Source: an uncultured Oscillospiraceae bacterium (lineage in GTDB: Bacteria; Bacillota; Clostridia; Oscillospirales; Acutalibacteraceae). From it: DNA of 42,365 nucleotides. The stretch's first letter is position 1. Every line of letters begins with the position of its first letter. Positions 1 to 7,462 of this stretch are shown piece by piece. The stretch spans positions 1 through 42,365 of the forward strand of contig CABUFC010000008.1 in the NCBI GenBank assembly GCA_902490735.1, in the 5' to 3' direction. Below the pieces are notes generated by a model. The model was not told the origin of the DNA. It saw only the letters and a program-made list of their open reading frames with translations, and made no database searches. The position numbers and the translations under genes were made by a program.

Positions 1-953
1 ATAACCTGCAGGGTGACGTAATTGCCTTACTTGACAGCACATTCACCCCGGTCGTCACCTACACCTACGGCCCTTGGGGCACGGTTGAAGATATTACAGA
101 TAGTACAAATATTAATCTAAGTGATGTCAACCCATTTTTATACCGCGGTTACTATTACGACTCAGACACAGAACTATATTACCTCCAGTCTCGTTACTAC
201 GATCCAACAACAGGACGGTTCATTAATGCGGACGGGCAATTAAATGTTAAAGACGGAGCTTTAGGATTTAATTTATATTTGTATTGCATTAATAATCCAA
301 TCAACTTTGCAGACCCATATGGTCATATGCCATTTTTGGCTATAACTGCATTAATTGGTGTTGTAGCTGGCGCAATAGTTGGCGGAGTACAAGCAGCAAT
401 AGCGGGGGAAAACATTTGTGTCGGGGCTCTAAAAGGAGCTGCGATAGGTGGCTTAATTGGGCTTGGAGCAGGCGCAATAGCAGGTGCTTTGCTCGCTGGG
501 AGTGTAACAGCTCCCGTAACATCAGTTGTTCTTGGTGCTAAAGCTCTAGTATCTGTTGTGGGAAGCGCCGGTATTGCTGCTGGTGCGCGAATGATTGCTG
601 ATAACATATCATTTGCAAGTAATAATGTGGCACAAGTCTTTTGGTCGGGTGGAGATGCTGCAAAAAATGCCGCGAAACAACTTGCAAATAGCATTTCCGG
701 AAAAACATTAGAAATGACACATTTAGGTGCATATTTGGAAAAAATTAATGCTTCATACCCGGCATGGAAAGCAGCTTCAGTTAATTTTGCTAATATTGCA
801 AACAATTCACACCATGCTATTTATACGATTCAAAATGCAACAGGTGTAGGGATACAAAGCATATGGGCAACAATAGAATATCCATTGATACAAGGCAAAG
901 ATATAATATATGGTGTTGTTTCACAAGATGGAGTAATACATATTATGTCATAG
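1..953 (+). CDS. Rhs/YD-repeat polymorphic toxin, C-terminal part (5' end outside window)
   Basis: The reading frame is open from the first base (codons in phase with position 3) and ends at TAG 951-953. Residues coded by about 1-270 are the end of an Rhs core: the LYYLQSRYYDPTTGRF block followed by NNPINFADPYGH, the usual boundary before a variable tip. The tip (from about 310) starts with a long Gly/Ala-rich hydrophobic stretch of glycine-zipper type and ends in a soluble domain of about 110 residues containing VFWSGGDAAKNAAKQ and KTLEMT. I have seen FWSGG...TLEMT-like motifs in other polymorphic toxin tips but cannot name the activity. The core DNA repeats in the next cassette (2071-2290). 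A likely immunity gene starts 10 bp after the stop. Known of the family: the core shields the C-terminal toxin, which is released to act on neighbouring cells. Inferred: the tip is intact. Confidence 0.85.
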   Translation, partial: NLQGDVIALLDSTFTPVVTYTYGPWGTVEDITDSTNINLSDVNPFLYRGYYYDSDTELYYLQSRYYDPTTGRFINADGQLNVKDGALGFNLYLYCINNPINFADPYGHMPFLAITALIGVVAGAIVGGVQAAIAGENICVGALKGAAIGGLIGLGAGAIAGALLAGSVTAPVTSVVLGAKALVSVVGSAGIAAGARMIADNISFASNNVAQVFWSGGDAAKNAAKQLANSISGKTLEMTHLGAYLEKINASYPAWKAASVNFANIANNSHHAIYTIQNATGVGIQSIWATIEYPLIQGKDIIYGVVSQDGVIHIMS

Positions 954-963
954 GAGTATGCAA

Positions 964-1425
964 ATGGGCGATTATTTTGTCATGAGCACCAGATTTAATA
1001 AAAGCAACGCTTCTGATTTTGGGTTTATATCAAAAAGTGAAAATTTGGCAATTAATCCAAAAGACAATTCAACATGGATAAAGGTTGTTTTATATGATTT
1101 CGGTTGGGGGAAAGAGAATGGTTTTTATAAATTTCCTCTTCCCAACTTTGATGTCCTGTTTGAATTGGTACTGTATAGCGAAAACAGAGATGATAAATAT
1201 GGTGCAGCAGCCATTATTCTTGAAAAATTTCCTGAAGAATTATTATACCAATGTGAAAGATTGGCGAAGGATCCGTATCGAAAAAAAGAGTTTAAAGAAT
1301 TGGTTGAGTTGTTTAAACTAAATATATCAACAAATAGGTGTTCTGTTGCTCAAAAAACCAATGAACAAATTCAAAATGATTATATGCGTTGGAAAAGGAT
1401 ATCTGAAATCGCTAAAAAAACATAA
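964..1425 (+). CDS. Probable cognate immunity protein of the first Rhs tip
   Basis: This is a 153-aa soluble, Lys/Glu-rich protein without signal peptide or membrane segment. Its position directly after a toxin tip is the main evidence for an immunity role. An ATG also exists at 958, but GGAG at 952-955 lies only 1 nt before it and 7 nt before the ATG at 964, so 964 is the better start. The N-terminal part is rich in aromatic residues (WIKVVLYDFGWG), the C-terminal half is helical and charged. I do not recognise a family. No terminator is visible after it; the next Rhs fragment begins about 60 bp downstream. Confidence 0.6.
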   Translation: MGDYFVMSTRFNKSNASDFGFISKSENLAINPKDNSTWIKVVLYDFGWGKENGFYKFPLPNFDVLFELVLYSENRDDKYGAAAIILEKFPEELLYQCERLAKDPYRKKEFKELVELFKLNISTNRCSVAQKTNEQIQNDYMRWKRISEIAKKT

Positions 1426-1487
1426 GATTATTGGTGGGTATTGCCTTTTAGAAAATTGATAATAACAGACAGATTATATTATAAAAT
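1426..1487 (+). other. Short seam between immunity gene and second Rhs cassette
   Basis: This AT-rich stretch lacks an ORF, promoter or terminator that I can support. An in-frame TAA at 1482-1484 closes the Rhs frame just before the Rhs homology begins (AATTTTTTGGCAAT compared with AATTTTGGCAAT at the third cassette), so it marks a recombination breakpoint. Confidence 0.5.
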
Positions 1488-1553
1488 TTTTTTGGCAATA
1501 TTACAGCAGTATACCTTAATAATACTCTTCGCGAGCAGTACGCTTACGATGAT

Positions 1554-2954
1554 TTGGGCGAGCTTGTAAGGGCCGATAGCCTTGACGCCGACTGCACTTT
1601 AGTTATAGAGTACGACAATCTCGGCAATATAACTAAAATGAAAAAGACCGCCTGCACCTTCGGCGATCTAACAAACTGCCAGTTTACAGAGTATAACTAT
1701 ACCTACGGCAACACTTCCTGGACCGATCTTTTAACCAATTACAACGGCAGCAACATCTATTACGATGAAATCGGCAACCCCACAACCTACTATACCGGCG
1801 CCGACCTTACATGGATAGGCAGAAGACTAAGGGCTTACTCGCTGGACAACATTACAAATACCTACACCTACAATGATGACGGTATACGCGTTAAAAAAGT
1901 ATCGGCAGACTCCAATACAAACACCACCGTAACAACCGAATACGTCTTAGACGGCTCCAATATAATCGCCATAGTAGAAGACGGCGCAGTTAAAACACGT
2001 TTCTATTACGATGCCGACGGTACCCGCATTGCAATGGATTACCTTGGCTCCACATATTACTACCAGTATAACCTGCAGGGTGACGTTATAGCACTCTTAG
2101 ACGGCACCTTCACCCCGGTCGTAACCTACACTTACGGCCCTTGGGGCACTGTTGAGAATATTACAGATAGTACAAATATATCCTTAAGCACCATAAACCC
2201 CTTCCTCTATCGCGGATACTTCTACGACGCTGATACAGAACTCTATTACCTCCAGTCTCGCTATTACGATCCTGCAACAGGTCGCTGGATTAGCGCCGAA
2301 CCTAATGTCGATTTTGGGGAATTTGATGAAGGTGCTGGTCTATTAGCCTATAATTCATATGCCTACTGTGCTAATAATCCTATTATATACAATGATGAAA
2401 ACGGAGAAAGCGTTCTTCTAGCAATGGCAATAGGGTTTTGTGTAGGAGCCCTTGTTTCTGGCGGAATTAAAATATATAAAAATTATAAATCAGGACAAAA
2501 ATGGTATAAAGGTTTAGCACTTTCAATGTTGGCAGGGGGTGTAGGAGGAGCAATTTCGTGCATTTCAATACCGGGTGTTAGCACATGGGTTTGTGCTGCA
2601 ATATTTGGTGCAGCCGGTAATGTTGCTACAAAAGTTATTCTTGGCGAAATAAAAACCATTGGTGATTTAACATCTGCAATAGCTGTTGGTGCGACTGCAG
2701 GCTTGTTAGGAAATGCAGCATCAAAAGTGTTGATAAAAGGGGTTACAAAATATTTTGGTTCATTAACAAGATCTAGTCAAAAGGCATTTTTAAGTAGAGT
2801 TGGACAGATTACTAATCGTCAGTTAACCGCAATAAGACAAGAAATAAAAAAAGGATTGACGCCAGCAATTCTTAATAAGTTAGTTAAGAAATATGGCTAT
2901 GATGTGGTGGTAAGTGCGTTTGTTTCTTCAACTGCATCTTCAGCAAAAAAGTGA
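1554..2954 (+). CDS. Orphan Rhs core with second toxin tip (5'-truncated cassette)
   Basis: The protein has YD-repeats (EYDNLGNITKM, YNDDGIRVKKV), the Rhs-associated core (LYYLQSRYYDPATGRW) and a variable tip beginning near NNPIIYNDENGE. Rhs homology starts at about 1488, after an in-frame stop at 1482-1484, and the only start is a TTG at 1554 with no SD. It therefore lacks the N-terminus, signal peptide and most of the cage of a real Rhs protein. The tip (about 2395-2954) has Gly/Ala-rich hydrophobic segments and a basic helical end without recognisable catalytic residues. Its neighbour is a two-TM protein, which would fit a tip acting at or across a membrane (inference). Probably a silent donor cassette that becomes expressed when recombined onto the full-length rhs gene; it could also be translated weakly from TTG. 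Confidence 0.7.
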   Translation: MGELVRADSLDADCTLVIEYDNLGNITKMKKTACTFGDLTNCQFTEYNYTYGNTSWTDLLTNYNGSNIYYDEIGNPTTYYTGADLTWIGRRLRAYSLDNITNTYTYNDDGIRVKKVSADSNTNTTVTTEYVLDGSNIIAIVEDGAVKTRFYYDADGTRIAMDYLGSTYYYQYNLQGDVIALLDGTFTPVVTYTYGPWGTVENITDSTNISLSTINPFLYRGYFYDADTELYYLQSRYYDPATGRWISAEPNVDFGEFDEGAGLLAYNSYAYCANNPIIYNDENGESVLLAMAIGFCVGALVSGGIKIYKNYKSGQKWYKGLALSMLAGGVGGAISCISIPGVSTWVCAAIFGAAGNVATKVILGEIKTIGDLTSAIAVGATAGLLGNAASKVLIKGVTKYFGSLTRSSQKAFLSRVGQITNRQLTAIRQEIKKGLTPAILNKLVKKYGYDVVVSAFVSSTASSAKK

Positions 2955-2960
2955 TATAAA

Positions 2961-3446
2961 ATGTTTAAATTTAAAATGATCAAACCATTTGTTGCAGAAA
3001 TGTTAATATTGCTTTTTGTGGTTGTAAGCGTAATTGTAGGATTATTAACTGGGGAATTTATTGAAATTACAATTAAGCCACATTTAATAACACTTGCTTT
3101 TTTCATTATAGTAATAGGTTTGTTTTTATCGGTTTTTTCTCGTGTTATAAACCTAGGAGTCAGAGCCATATTCGATTATATTTTTCAAAGCACAAAGACG
3201 GGCAACTACGAGTTTATTAAAACACTTCCATATCATGCAAGCGTTTTTAGCGAGAAATTCGCGGCGAATACCGAACGATCATATGGTATGTATTATTTGA
3301 TACAAGTAAAAAAAGATGACCAGATGTTAACATTTATTTCTTCTTCGTTTCTTGATTTAAAAACCGGTAAAAGATATATCTTTAAAACAACAGCTTTATC
3401 ACATATAGTCTTGGAATGGTCAAGCAGTGATACAGAGGACGCATAA
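2961..3446 (+). CDS. Membrane protein, probable immunity protein for second Rhs tip
   Basis: This 161-aa protein has two N-terminal membrane segments (about residues 10-30 and 42-62) and a soluble C-terminal domain of about 90 residues. It starts 7 bp after the tip's stop codon. No SD of good strength is visible, so it is probably coupled to translation of the tip. I do not recognise the family. The immunity call rests on position and on the membrane location, which suits a hydrophobic, Gly/Ala-rich toxin tip. Confidence 0.5.
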   Translation: MFKFKMIKPFVAEMLILLFVVVSVIVGLLTGEFIEITIKPHLITLAFFIIVIGLFLSVFSRVINLGVRAIFDYIFQSTKTGNYEFIKTLPYHASVFSEKFAANTERSYGMYYLIQVKKDDQMLTFISSSFLDLKTGKRYIFKTTALSHIVLEWSSSDTEDA

Positions 3447-3519
3447 AACCACCGAAAATCATTGAGACAGGGAGCGCTTCTGTGTCTTGACGGTAAAATA
3501 AATGGTGATAACCTACTAA

Positions 3520-3930
3520 AACGGCACGTATTCAGGCGGCTCCTTTACCGCCGGTAATACGTCAAACACCTATTCGTATACTTACGATAATTTTGGCAAT
3601 ATAACCGCAGTATACCTTAATAATACTCTTCGTGAGCAGTACGCTTACGATGATTTGGGCGAATTAATTCGTGCCGATAGCCTTGACGCCGGCTATACTT
3701 TAGTTATAGAGTACGACAATCTCGGCAATATAACTAAAATGAAAAAGACCGCCTGCACCTTCGGCGATCTAACAAACTGCCAGTTTACAGAGTATAACTA
3801 CACCTACGGTAACACTTCCTGGACAGACCTGTTAACCAATTACAACGGTAGCAACATCTATTACGATGAAATCGGCAACCCCACCACCTACTACACCGGC
3901 GCCGACCTTACATGGATAGGCAGAAGACTA
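3520..3930 (+). pseudogene. Third Rhs fragment, tipless internal piece
   Basis: The DNA from 3588 to 3930 is a near-perfect copy of 1488-1830, and it extends about 70 bp further upstream (GTYSGGSFTAGNTSNTYSY in frame). An in-frame TAA at 3517-3519 bounds it on the left. On the right the homology stops exactly after the WIGRRL codons at 3930, where the second cassette continues into RAYSLDN. There is no core and no toxin tip; the frame runs on only to 4014 across the next gene. This is a non-functional remnant or recombination landing site. Confidence 0.8.
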
Positions 3931-3940
3931 GGAGATTGTT

Positions 3941-4537
3941 ATGTTTGGCTTAATAAGAGTATTAATCGGTGTTATATTTTTTATAATATATTTATTAATT
4001 GCAAAAATTACTAAATTAAATCTTAAAAAACGACACTATATTTTATCGGTCTTTGCGTCTATTGTTTTAATAACCGTTTTAGCATTTGTCCCGTTCGAAA
4101 ATTTATTTGTTACATTTTCTTCTCCCAAAGCTGTGTTTAATTATATGAACTTTGGCAAATCAGAAATTAAATTAATAGTTACAGGGAATAAGACAGCTTT
4201 TGTCATTGGCGGGGAAAATACAAACAAACTTCTTATTGTTCCAAAAACTGAAAACGGCTGGAAAATCGGGACGGGTTATAAAACCCAAAAAGCTTATTCA
4301 AAAATTACTGATGATTTAATAATTGATGTTTATCAATACCAAAATACAGATGATTATTATATTGCTGTTTACAAAATTAATGGCGGACAATTTGATATAA
4401 CCGACAGTAACGATTCTGTATTTTACCCCTTAGGCAATACGTCGTTTTACACTTATTATGCATACATTCCTAAATATAATTCTCATTATTGGATTTTAGT
4501 GAATGGTGAAAAAATTGTATTAAAAACTAATGGTTGA
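3941..4537 (+). CDS. Two-TM membrane protein fused onto the Rhs fragment seam, immunity-like
   Basis: This is a 198-aa protein with two N-terminal membrane helices (about residues 3-22 and 33-52) and an extracytoplasmic beta-rich domain of about 140 residues. GGAG at 3931-3934, the first bases after the Rhs homology ends, gives a well spaced SD for ATG 3941. The breakpoint has therefore placed an intact gene with its own RBS directly behind truncated Rhs DNA. No family recognised. The layout matches the neighbouring putative immunity proteins, but its toxin is absent. Confidence 0.6.
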   Translation: MFGLIRVLIGVIFFIIYLLIAKITKLNLKKRHYILSVFASIVLITVLAFVPFENLFVTFSSPKAVFNYMNFGKSEIKLIVTGNKTAFVIGGENTNKLLIVPKTENGWKIGTGYKTQKAYSKITDDLIIDVYQYQNTDDYYIAVYKINGGQFDITDSNDSVFYPLGNTSFYTYYAYIPKYNSHYWILVNGEKIVLKTNG

Positions 4538-4540
4538 ACT

Positions 4541-4660
4541 TTTGTCGATATTGTTCACAAATTTGCGTATAATTTTGGAATGGTTCGTGCGAGATCACAG
4601 AATGTTGATTTTGATAATGCAGATGAAGGCAGCACATTATGGGATTATATATTCAGGTAG
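4541..4660 (+). pseudogene. 3' remnant of a toxin tip or Rhs end
   Basis: The frame after the stop of the previous gene is open for about 39 codons and ends at TAG 4658-4660. It reads FVDIVHKFAYNFGMVRARSQ followed by NVDFDNADEGSTLWDYIFR. It has no SD-led start of its own and stops 9 bp before the next SD-led membrane gene, the same spacing seen between complete tips and immunity genes here. The NVDF..DEG string resembles the core end of the second cassette (NVDFGEFDEG). Confidence 0.35.
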
Positions 4661-4669
4661 GTTAAAGTC

Positions 4670-5125
4670 ATGTTAAGAGTTGTGAAAAAAATTTTACTTT
4701 ACTCATTAATTATAGTGTCATCAATAACATTCATTATTTCAGCATCATTCTATTGGCTCCACATTAGTAATTGCCCGTTGAGCTCATATACAGTCGTAAG
4801 TTTTATGTGGGTATCACTTGGTTTAAAAATGTATTATTTTATACCGATTTGTTTCGCTGTTTGCGCTCTTATGTTTTTTTCTGCCTTATCTATTAAAAAA
4901 GAAAAAATTTTTTTGCCAATAATTCTGTTTCCGTATTTATGTTGTGATGTATTTTTTCTTTCAGGAAGCTTTTTTGACGCTTGGTTTAATGATAAATATT
5001 TTATACAGGAACAAATGATACAATTAGTTATAAGTGTTGCCATTATAGTTTTAATGATTATCTATTTTATTCTTATTTGGAAAACAAGGCGGCAAAAGAG
5101 GACAGAGAACGACATCCAGTGTTAA
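4670..5125 (+). CDS. Four-TM membrane protein, immunity-like
   Basis: The product is a 151-aa polytopic protein with about four hydrophobic helices and a basic, charged C-terminus (WKTRRQKRTEND). AGGTAGG at 4655-4661 is spaced 8 nt before the ATG. It follows a tip remnant by 9 bp, so it may be the immunity gene left after its toxin was truncated. No family recognised. Confidence 0.55.
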   Translation: MLRVVKKILLYSLIIVSSITFIISASFYWLHISNCPLSSYTVVSFMWVSLGLKMYYFIPICFAVCALMFFSALSIKKEKIFLPIILFPYLCCDVFFLSGSFFDAWFNDKYFIQEQMIQLVISVAIIVLMIIYFILIWKTRRQKRTENDIQC

Positions 5126-5258
5126 TTTTATTTACATATTGATGGCCTTTACGGAGTCTCGTCTGTCGAACTTTGAAGAGACTTATGCTTATGACAAAAC
5201 GAATCACGATGTCTTGTGGCCTTATGTGAATATAATTCACAAGCGTTTAATTATTCTA

Positions 5259-5369
5259 TTCTTGCCAAATATTTATCCAAAAAAGTCGAACTGTGTCGAT
5301 TTGTCAAAATATTTCACAAACAAAGAGTGGAACCTAAAAAGCTTTTTAAGTGATTAGTTTTTCGGCGAT
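5259..5369 (+). repeat. Seam repeat, copy 1
   Basis: The segment matches 6877-6986 closely, and 5286-5369 aligns to 6903-6986 without gaps and with few substitutions. It contains TCGAACTGTGTCGA and ATATTTCACAAAC, and ends ACCTAAAAAGCTTTTTAAGT followed by TTTTTCGGCGAT. Copies lie on either side of the M16-like gene. Confidence 0.85.
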
Positions 5370-5379
5370 ATAAATAAAC

Positions 5380-5413
5380 AAAAAAGACAGCTAAATTTTG
5401 GCTGTCTTTTTTT
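5380..5413 (+). terminator. Rho-independent terminator, module copy 1
   Basis: The stem GACAGC (5386-5391) pairs with GCTGTC (5401-5406), flanked by A-run and T-run that extend the stem, followed by TTTTTTT. The same terminator sits at 9028-9061. Confidence 0.8.
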
Positions 5414-5448
5414 GTAAAAATAGCGTTTGTCGAACAGTGTCGAAACTG

Positions 5449-5477
5449 TTGACATTTTATGCTATCAACACTATAAT
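5449..5477 (+). promoter_or_regulatory. Strong sigma-A promoter of the M16-like gene, module copy 1
   Basis: TTGACA (5449-5454), 17-bp spacer and TATAAT (5472-5477) are both perfect. The bases upstream (TCGAACAGTGTCGAAACTG) are conserved in the second copy at 9078-9096, and partly at 16677, so they may be an operator. The transcript carries SD AAAGGCGG at 5485-5491. Confidence 0.85.
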
Positions 5478-5497
5478 AAAATCAAAGGCGGTGCCAA

Positions 5498-6754
5498 ATG
5501 AAATATATAGAATACAATAACGGATTAAAAATTATTTGCTACTCTATGCCTAATACCCATTCTATATCGTTGGGTTTGTATGTTCGTGCCGGGTCTATTT
5601 ATGAAACAAGTCAGAATTCGGGAATTACTCATCTTTTAGAACAACTGCATTTTCGCGAATTATGCGACCTGTCACAAGAAGATTTATATTATGCAATGGA
5701 AAGCATCGGCACATCAATAGATGCTAAAACCTATCCTGATTTTATTAAGTTTAGCATGAAAGTTTGTCCAAGGTTTTTTAAAGAATGCTTATTAATATTT
5801 AAAAAATTGATTTGTGCCAATACCTGGTCGACAAATAGTTTGAATTTAGAAAAATCATTAATAAAGCAGAAAATTCAAGAAAATAATTCTTTTTTTTCAA
5901 CCGAATCTATTTCTAAAAGTCGGCTTTATAAAAACTCGCCGTATGCAAATTCTTTGTTAGGAAACCCAAGTATTGTCGATTCTTTCACGCTTGCGGACAT
6001 TGTTAATTATAAGAACCAAGTATTTAATAAAAACAATATGATAGTTTGCATATCTGGGTGTTTTAGCGAAGATGACAAAAAATTACTTGAAGAAGAGCTT
6101 TCATCCATAGACATACCGGATGGGTCAAAAAACATTCCTCCGCTTTATAGCGTCAATATGTTTAATAGAAAGCCAGATATTTATTTTGAAAATGATGTTT
6201 ATGATTATTTGGAAACAGAGATTTACTTTGATGTCGACTTATCTAAAATAAAAATAAACGATCTTTTGTTATTGAACTGTATATTAGGTGAAGGCATCGG
6301 ATCAAGGCTTCAAAAAACAATTAAAGAAAAATTGACATTGGCATCGGACATATCGTCGGATGTTCAAATTTACGAAAACTTTGCTAATATTCGTGTGCAT
6401 TTTTCGATTCAAATGAATGAATTTAATGAATGCTTTAAAAAGGTTATTGATGTTATCTCTAATATGATGCAAACCATAGATAAAAAAGATCTTGAAGTTT
6501 CACTTCCTTTTTATACCGATAATTTGCAATTTTTAGAGGATGATACCGCGGCCAAAAACTTTGAACTTGCGTATAATCATTTTATAATTAATAAAGAAAA
6601 ACAAATCAATGAAAACAGCATAAGCGATCATATTGAAAAATTAAAAAATGCAGCCAAAGTTGTTTTTACGCCTAAAAACACGAGTGTTGTGGTTTTCGGT
6701 AACTGTAAAAATTTAACCAAAAAATCTATAAATGAGATGGTGGCAAAGCTATAA
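5498..6754 (+). CDS. M16-family peptidase homologue with degraded zinc site
   Basis: This 418-aa protein has the two-lobe M16 layout. The N-terminal lobe has GITHLLEQLHF at residues 42-52, where active members have HxxEH; here the second metal-binding His is Gln (H45, E48, Q49). The distal Glu is also hard to place: E118 is present, but the residue at the expected distance from the motif is Lys125. The C-terminal lobe has the family signature GEGIGSRLQKTIKEKLTLAS. No signal peptide, so cytoplasmic. Known of the family: inactive M16 subunits often pair with an active one, but none is in the window. It has its own strong promoter and SD. A role in processing or binding a peptide or toxin is only a guess. 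Confidence 0.8.
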   Translation: MKYIEYNNGLKIICYSMPNTHSISLGLYVRAGSIYETSQNSGITHLLEQLHFRELCDLSQEDLYYAMESIGTSIDAKTYPDFIKFSMKVCPRFFKECLLIFKKLICANTWSTNSLNLEKSLIKQKIQENNSFFSTESISKSRLYKNSPYANSLLGNPSIVDSFTLADIVNYKNQVFNKNNMIVCISGCFSEDDKKLLEEELSSIDIPDGSKNIPPLYSVNMFNRKPDIYFENDVYDYLETEIYFDVDLSKIKINDLLLLNCILGEGIGSRLQKTIKEKLTLASDISSDVQIYENFANIRVHFSIQMNEFNECFKKVIDVISNMMQTIDKKDLEVSLPFYTDNLQFLEDDTAAKNFELAYNHFIINKEKQINENSISDHIEKLKNAAKVVFTPKNTSVVVFGNCKNLTKKSINEMVAKL

Positions 6755-6800
6755 TCTTTGTCAAATAATCCAAATCATTTTGTTTGGTTTTATTAAAAAT

Positions 6801-6825
6801 ATTTTTAGAATTATTCTATCTAGTT
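6801..6825 (+). repeat. Short seam motif shared with 16577-16601
   Basis: ATTTTTAGAATTATTCTATC followed by TAGTT matches 16577-16601 with two mismatches. Both copies lie downstream of accessory genes in the toxin/immunity region. Confidence 0.6.
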
Positions 6826-6876
6826 TTATAAAAACATCTTTCGGTCGAAATTTTTCACAAATATTTTATTTTTTCA

Positions 6877-6986
6877 TTCTTGAAAAATATTCATCAAAAA
6901 ATTCGAACTGTGTCGATGTGTCAAAATATTTCACAAACCAAGAGAGGAACCTAAAAAGCTTTTTAAGTGAATAGTTTTTCGGCGAT
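6877..6986 (+). repeat. Seam repeat, copy 2
   Basis: This is the partner of 5259-5369. It has the same TCGAACTGTGTCGAT motif, TTTCACAAACC and the terminal TTTTTCGGCGAT. Here no terminator or promoter module follows. Confidence 0.85.
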
Positions 6987-7022
6987 CTAACCACTACCAT
7001 ACCTACAATAGAAAGGGAGGAC

Positions 7023-7055
7023 ATGTTTATTACTTGTTCTAATATACTTCAATGA
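7023..7055 (+). CDS. Possible 10-codon leader peptide overlapping the next start
   Basis: GGGAGG at 7015-7020 precedes ATG 7023, which encodes MFITCSNILQ and stops at TGA 7053-7055. That stop overlaps the next ATG (7052) as ATGA. The good SD belongs to this mini-ORF and the following gene has none, so translational coupling is plausible. It may equally be the stump of a shortened gene. Confidence 0.35.
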   Translation: MFITCSNILQ

Positions 7056-7330
7056 ATATTGAATTAAGATTTGATTATTATTCACAAATTATTTTCATTC
7101 CAGATGAATATATTAAAAATTTTGATACATTACAAGTATCGTTTTTAGAATGGGTTAAAGAACAACCAGATTGTATTATAAAAGGACCTGATTCTTCATT
7201 GGCTTTAAGTTATGATGAAAATGATTTTGTAAAATATGTTAATGATGTATTATTAAAAGACAGCAGAGAAAAATCGTATCTGTTACGGCAGACGAAACAT
7301 GTAAAAGTTAACAGAATAATTAAATTTTAA
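7052..7330 (+). CDS. Small cytoplasmic hypothetical protein, immunity-like
   Basis: This 92-aa acidic protein has no signal or membrane segment (MNIELRFDYYSQIIFIPDEY at its start). It has an aromatic-rich first half and a basic tail. Its start overlaps the stop of the upstream mini-ORF (ATGA). Size and context fit the small immunity proteins of polymorphic toxin loci. I do not recognise a family. Confidence 0.5.
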   Translation: MNIELRFDYYSQIIFIPDEYIKNFDTLQVSFLEWVKEQPDCIIKGPDSSLALSYDENDFVKYVNDVLLKDSREKSYLLRQTKHVKVNRIIKF

Positions 7331-7462
7331 AGTTTATTATGCTCTTGGTAAGCAAATTATTGCTTCCATAATTACGCTTGCCCGAATAAATTTTGAAATC
7401 TTTGAGGATTAGTATGAACAAGAGTAATTAACGACAATGTTCTTCACGAATCAAGGAGAAGT
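7331..7462 (+). other. Seam with possible gene remnant
   Basis: One frame is open through VYYALGKQIIASIITLARIN and ends FEIFED at TAG 7410-7412, reading like the end of a lost protein. CTTCACGAATCAAGG at 7443-7457 resembles the TTCACAA seam motif. No promoter seen. Confidence 0.3.

Larger units (their letters stand above)
5126..5497 (+). other. Gene-free seam: repeat, terminator, promoter
   Basis: This 372-bp stretch holds one copy of an 84-110 bp seam repeat (5259-5369), a rho-independent terminator (5380-5413) and a strong promoter (5449-5477). A 72-codon frame at 5139-5357 crosses the repeat and ends within it, but has no SD and no coding character. Confidence 0.6.
6755..7051 (+). other. 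Seam with repeat copy 2 and a leader ORF
   Basis: This nearly 300-bp stretch holds a 25-bp motif (6801-6825) that recurs at 16577-16601, the seam repeat copy 2 (6877-6986) and a 10-codon SD-led ORF at 7023-7055. An 80-codon frame running from the end of the M16-like gene through the repeat lacks an SD and is not believed. Confidence 0.5.

Noticed and set aside
323..805. Long antisense frame opposite the first toxin tip
   Set aside because: It is a by-product of Ala/Gly codon runs in the tip; no SD or promoter on the minus strand.
5139..5357. 72-codon frame as a gene
   Set aside because: It has no SD, ends inside the seam repeat, and its only similarity (to 6885-6974) is explained by the DNA repeat.
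6732..6974. 80-codon frame as a gene
   Set aside because: It starts inside the M16-like gene without SD and again ends within the seam repeat.
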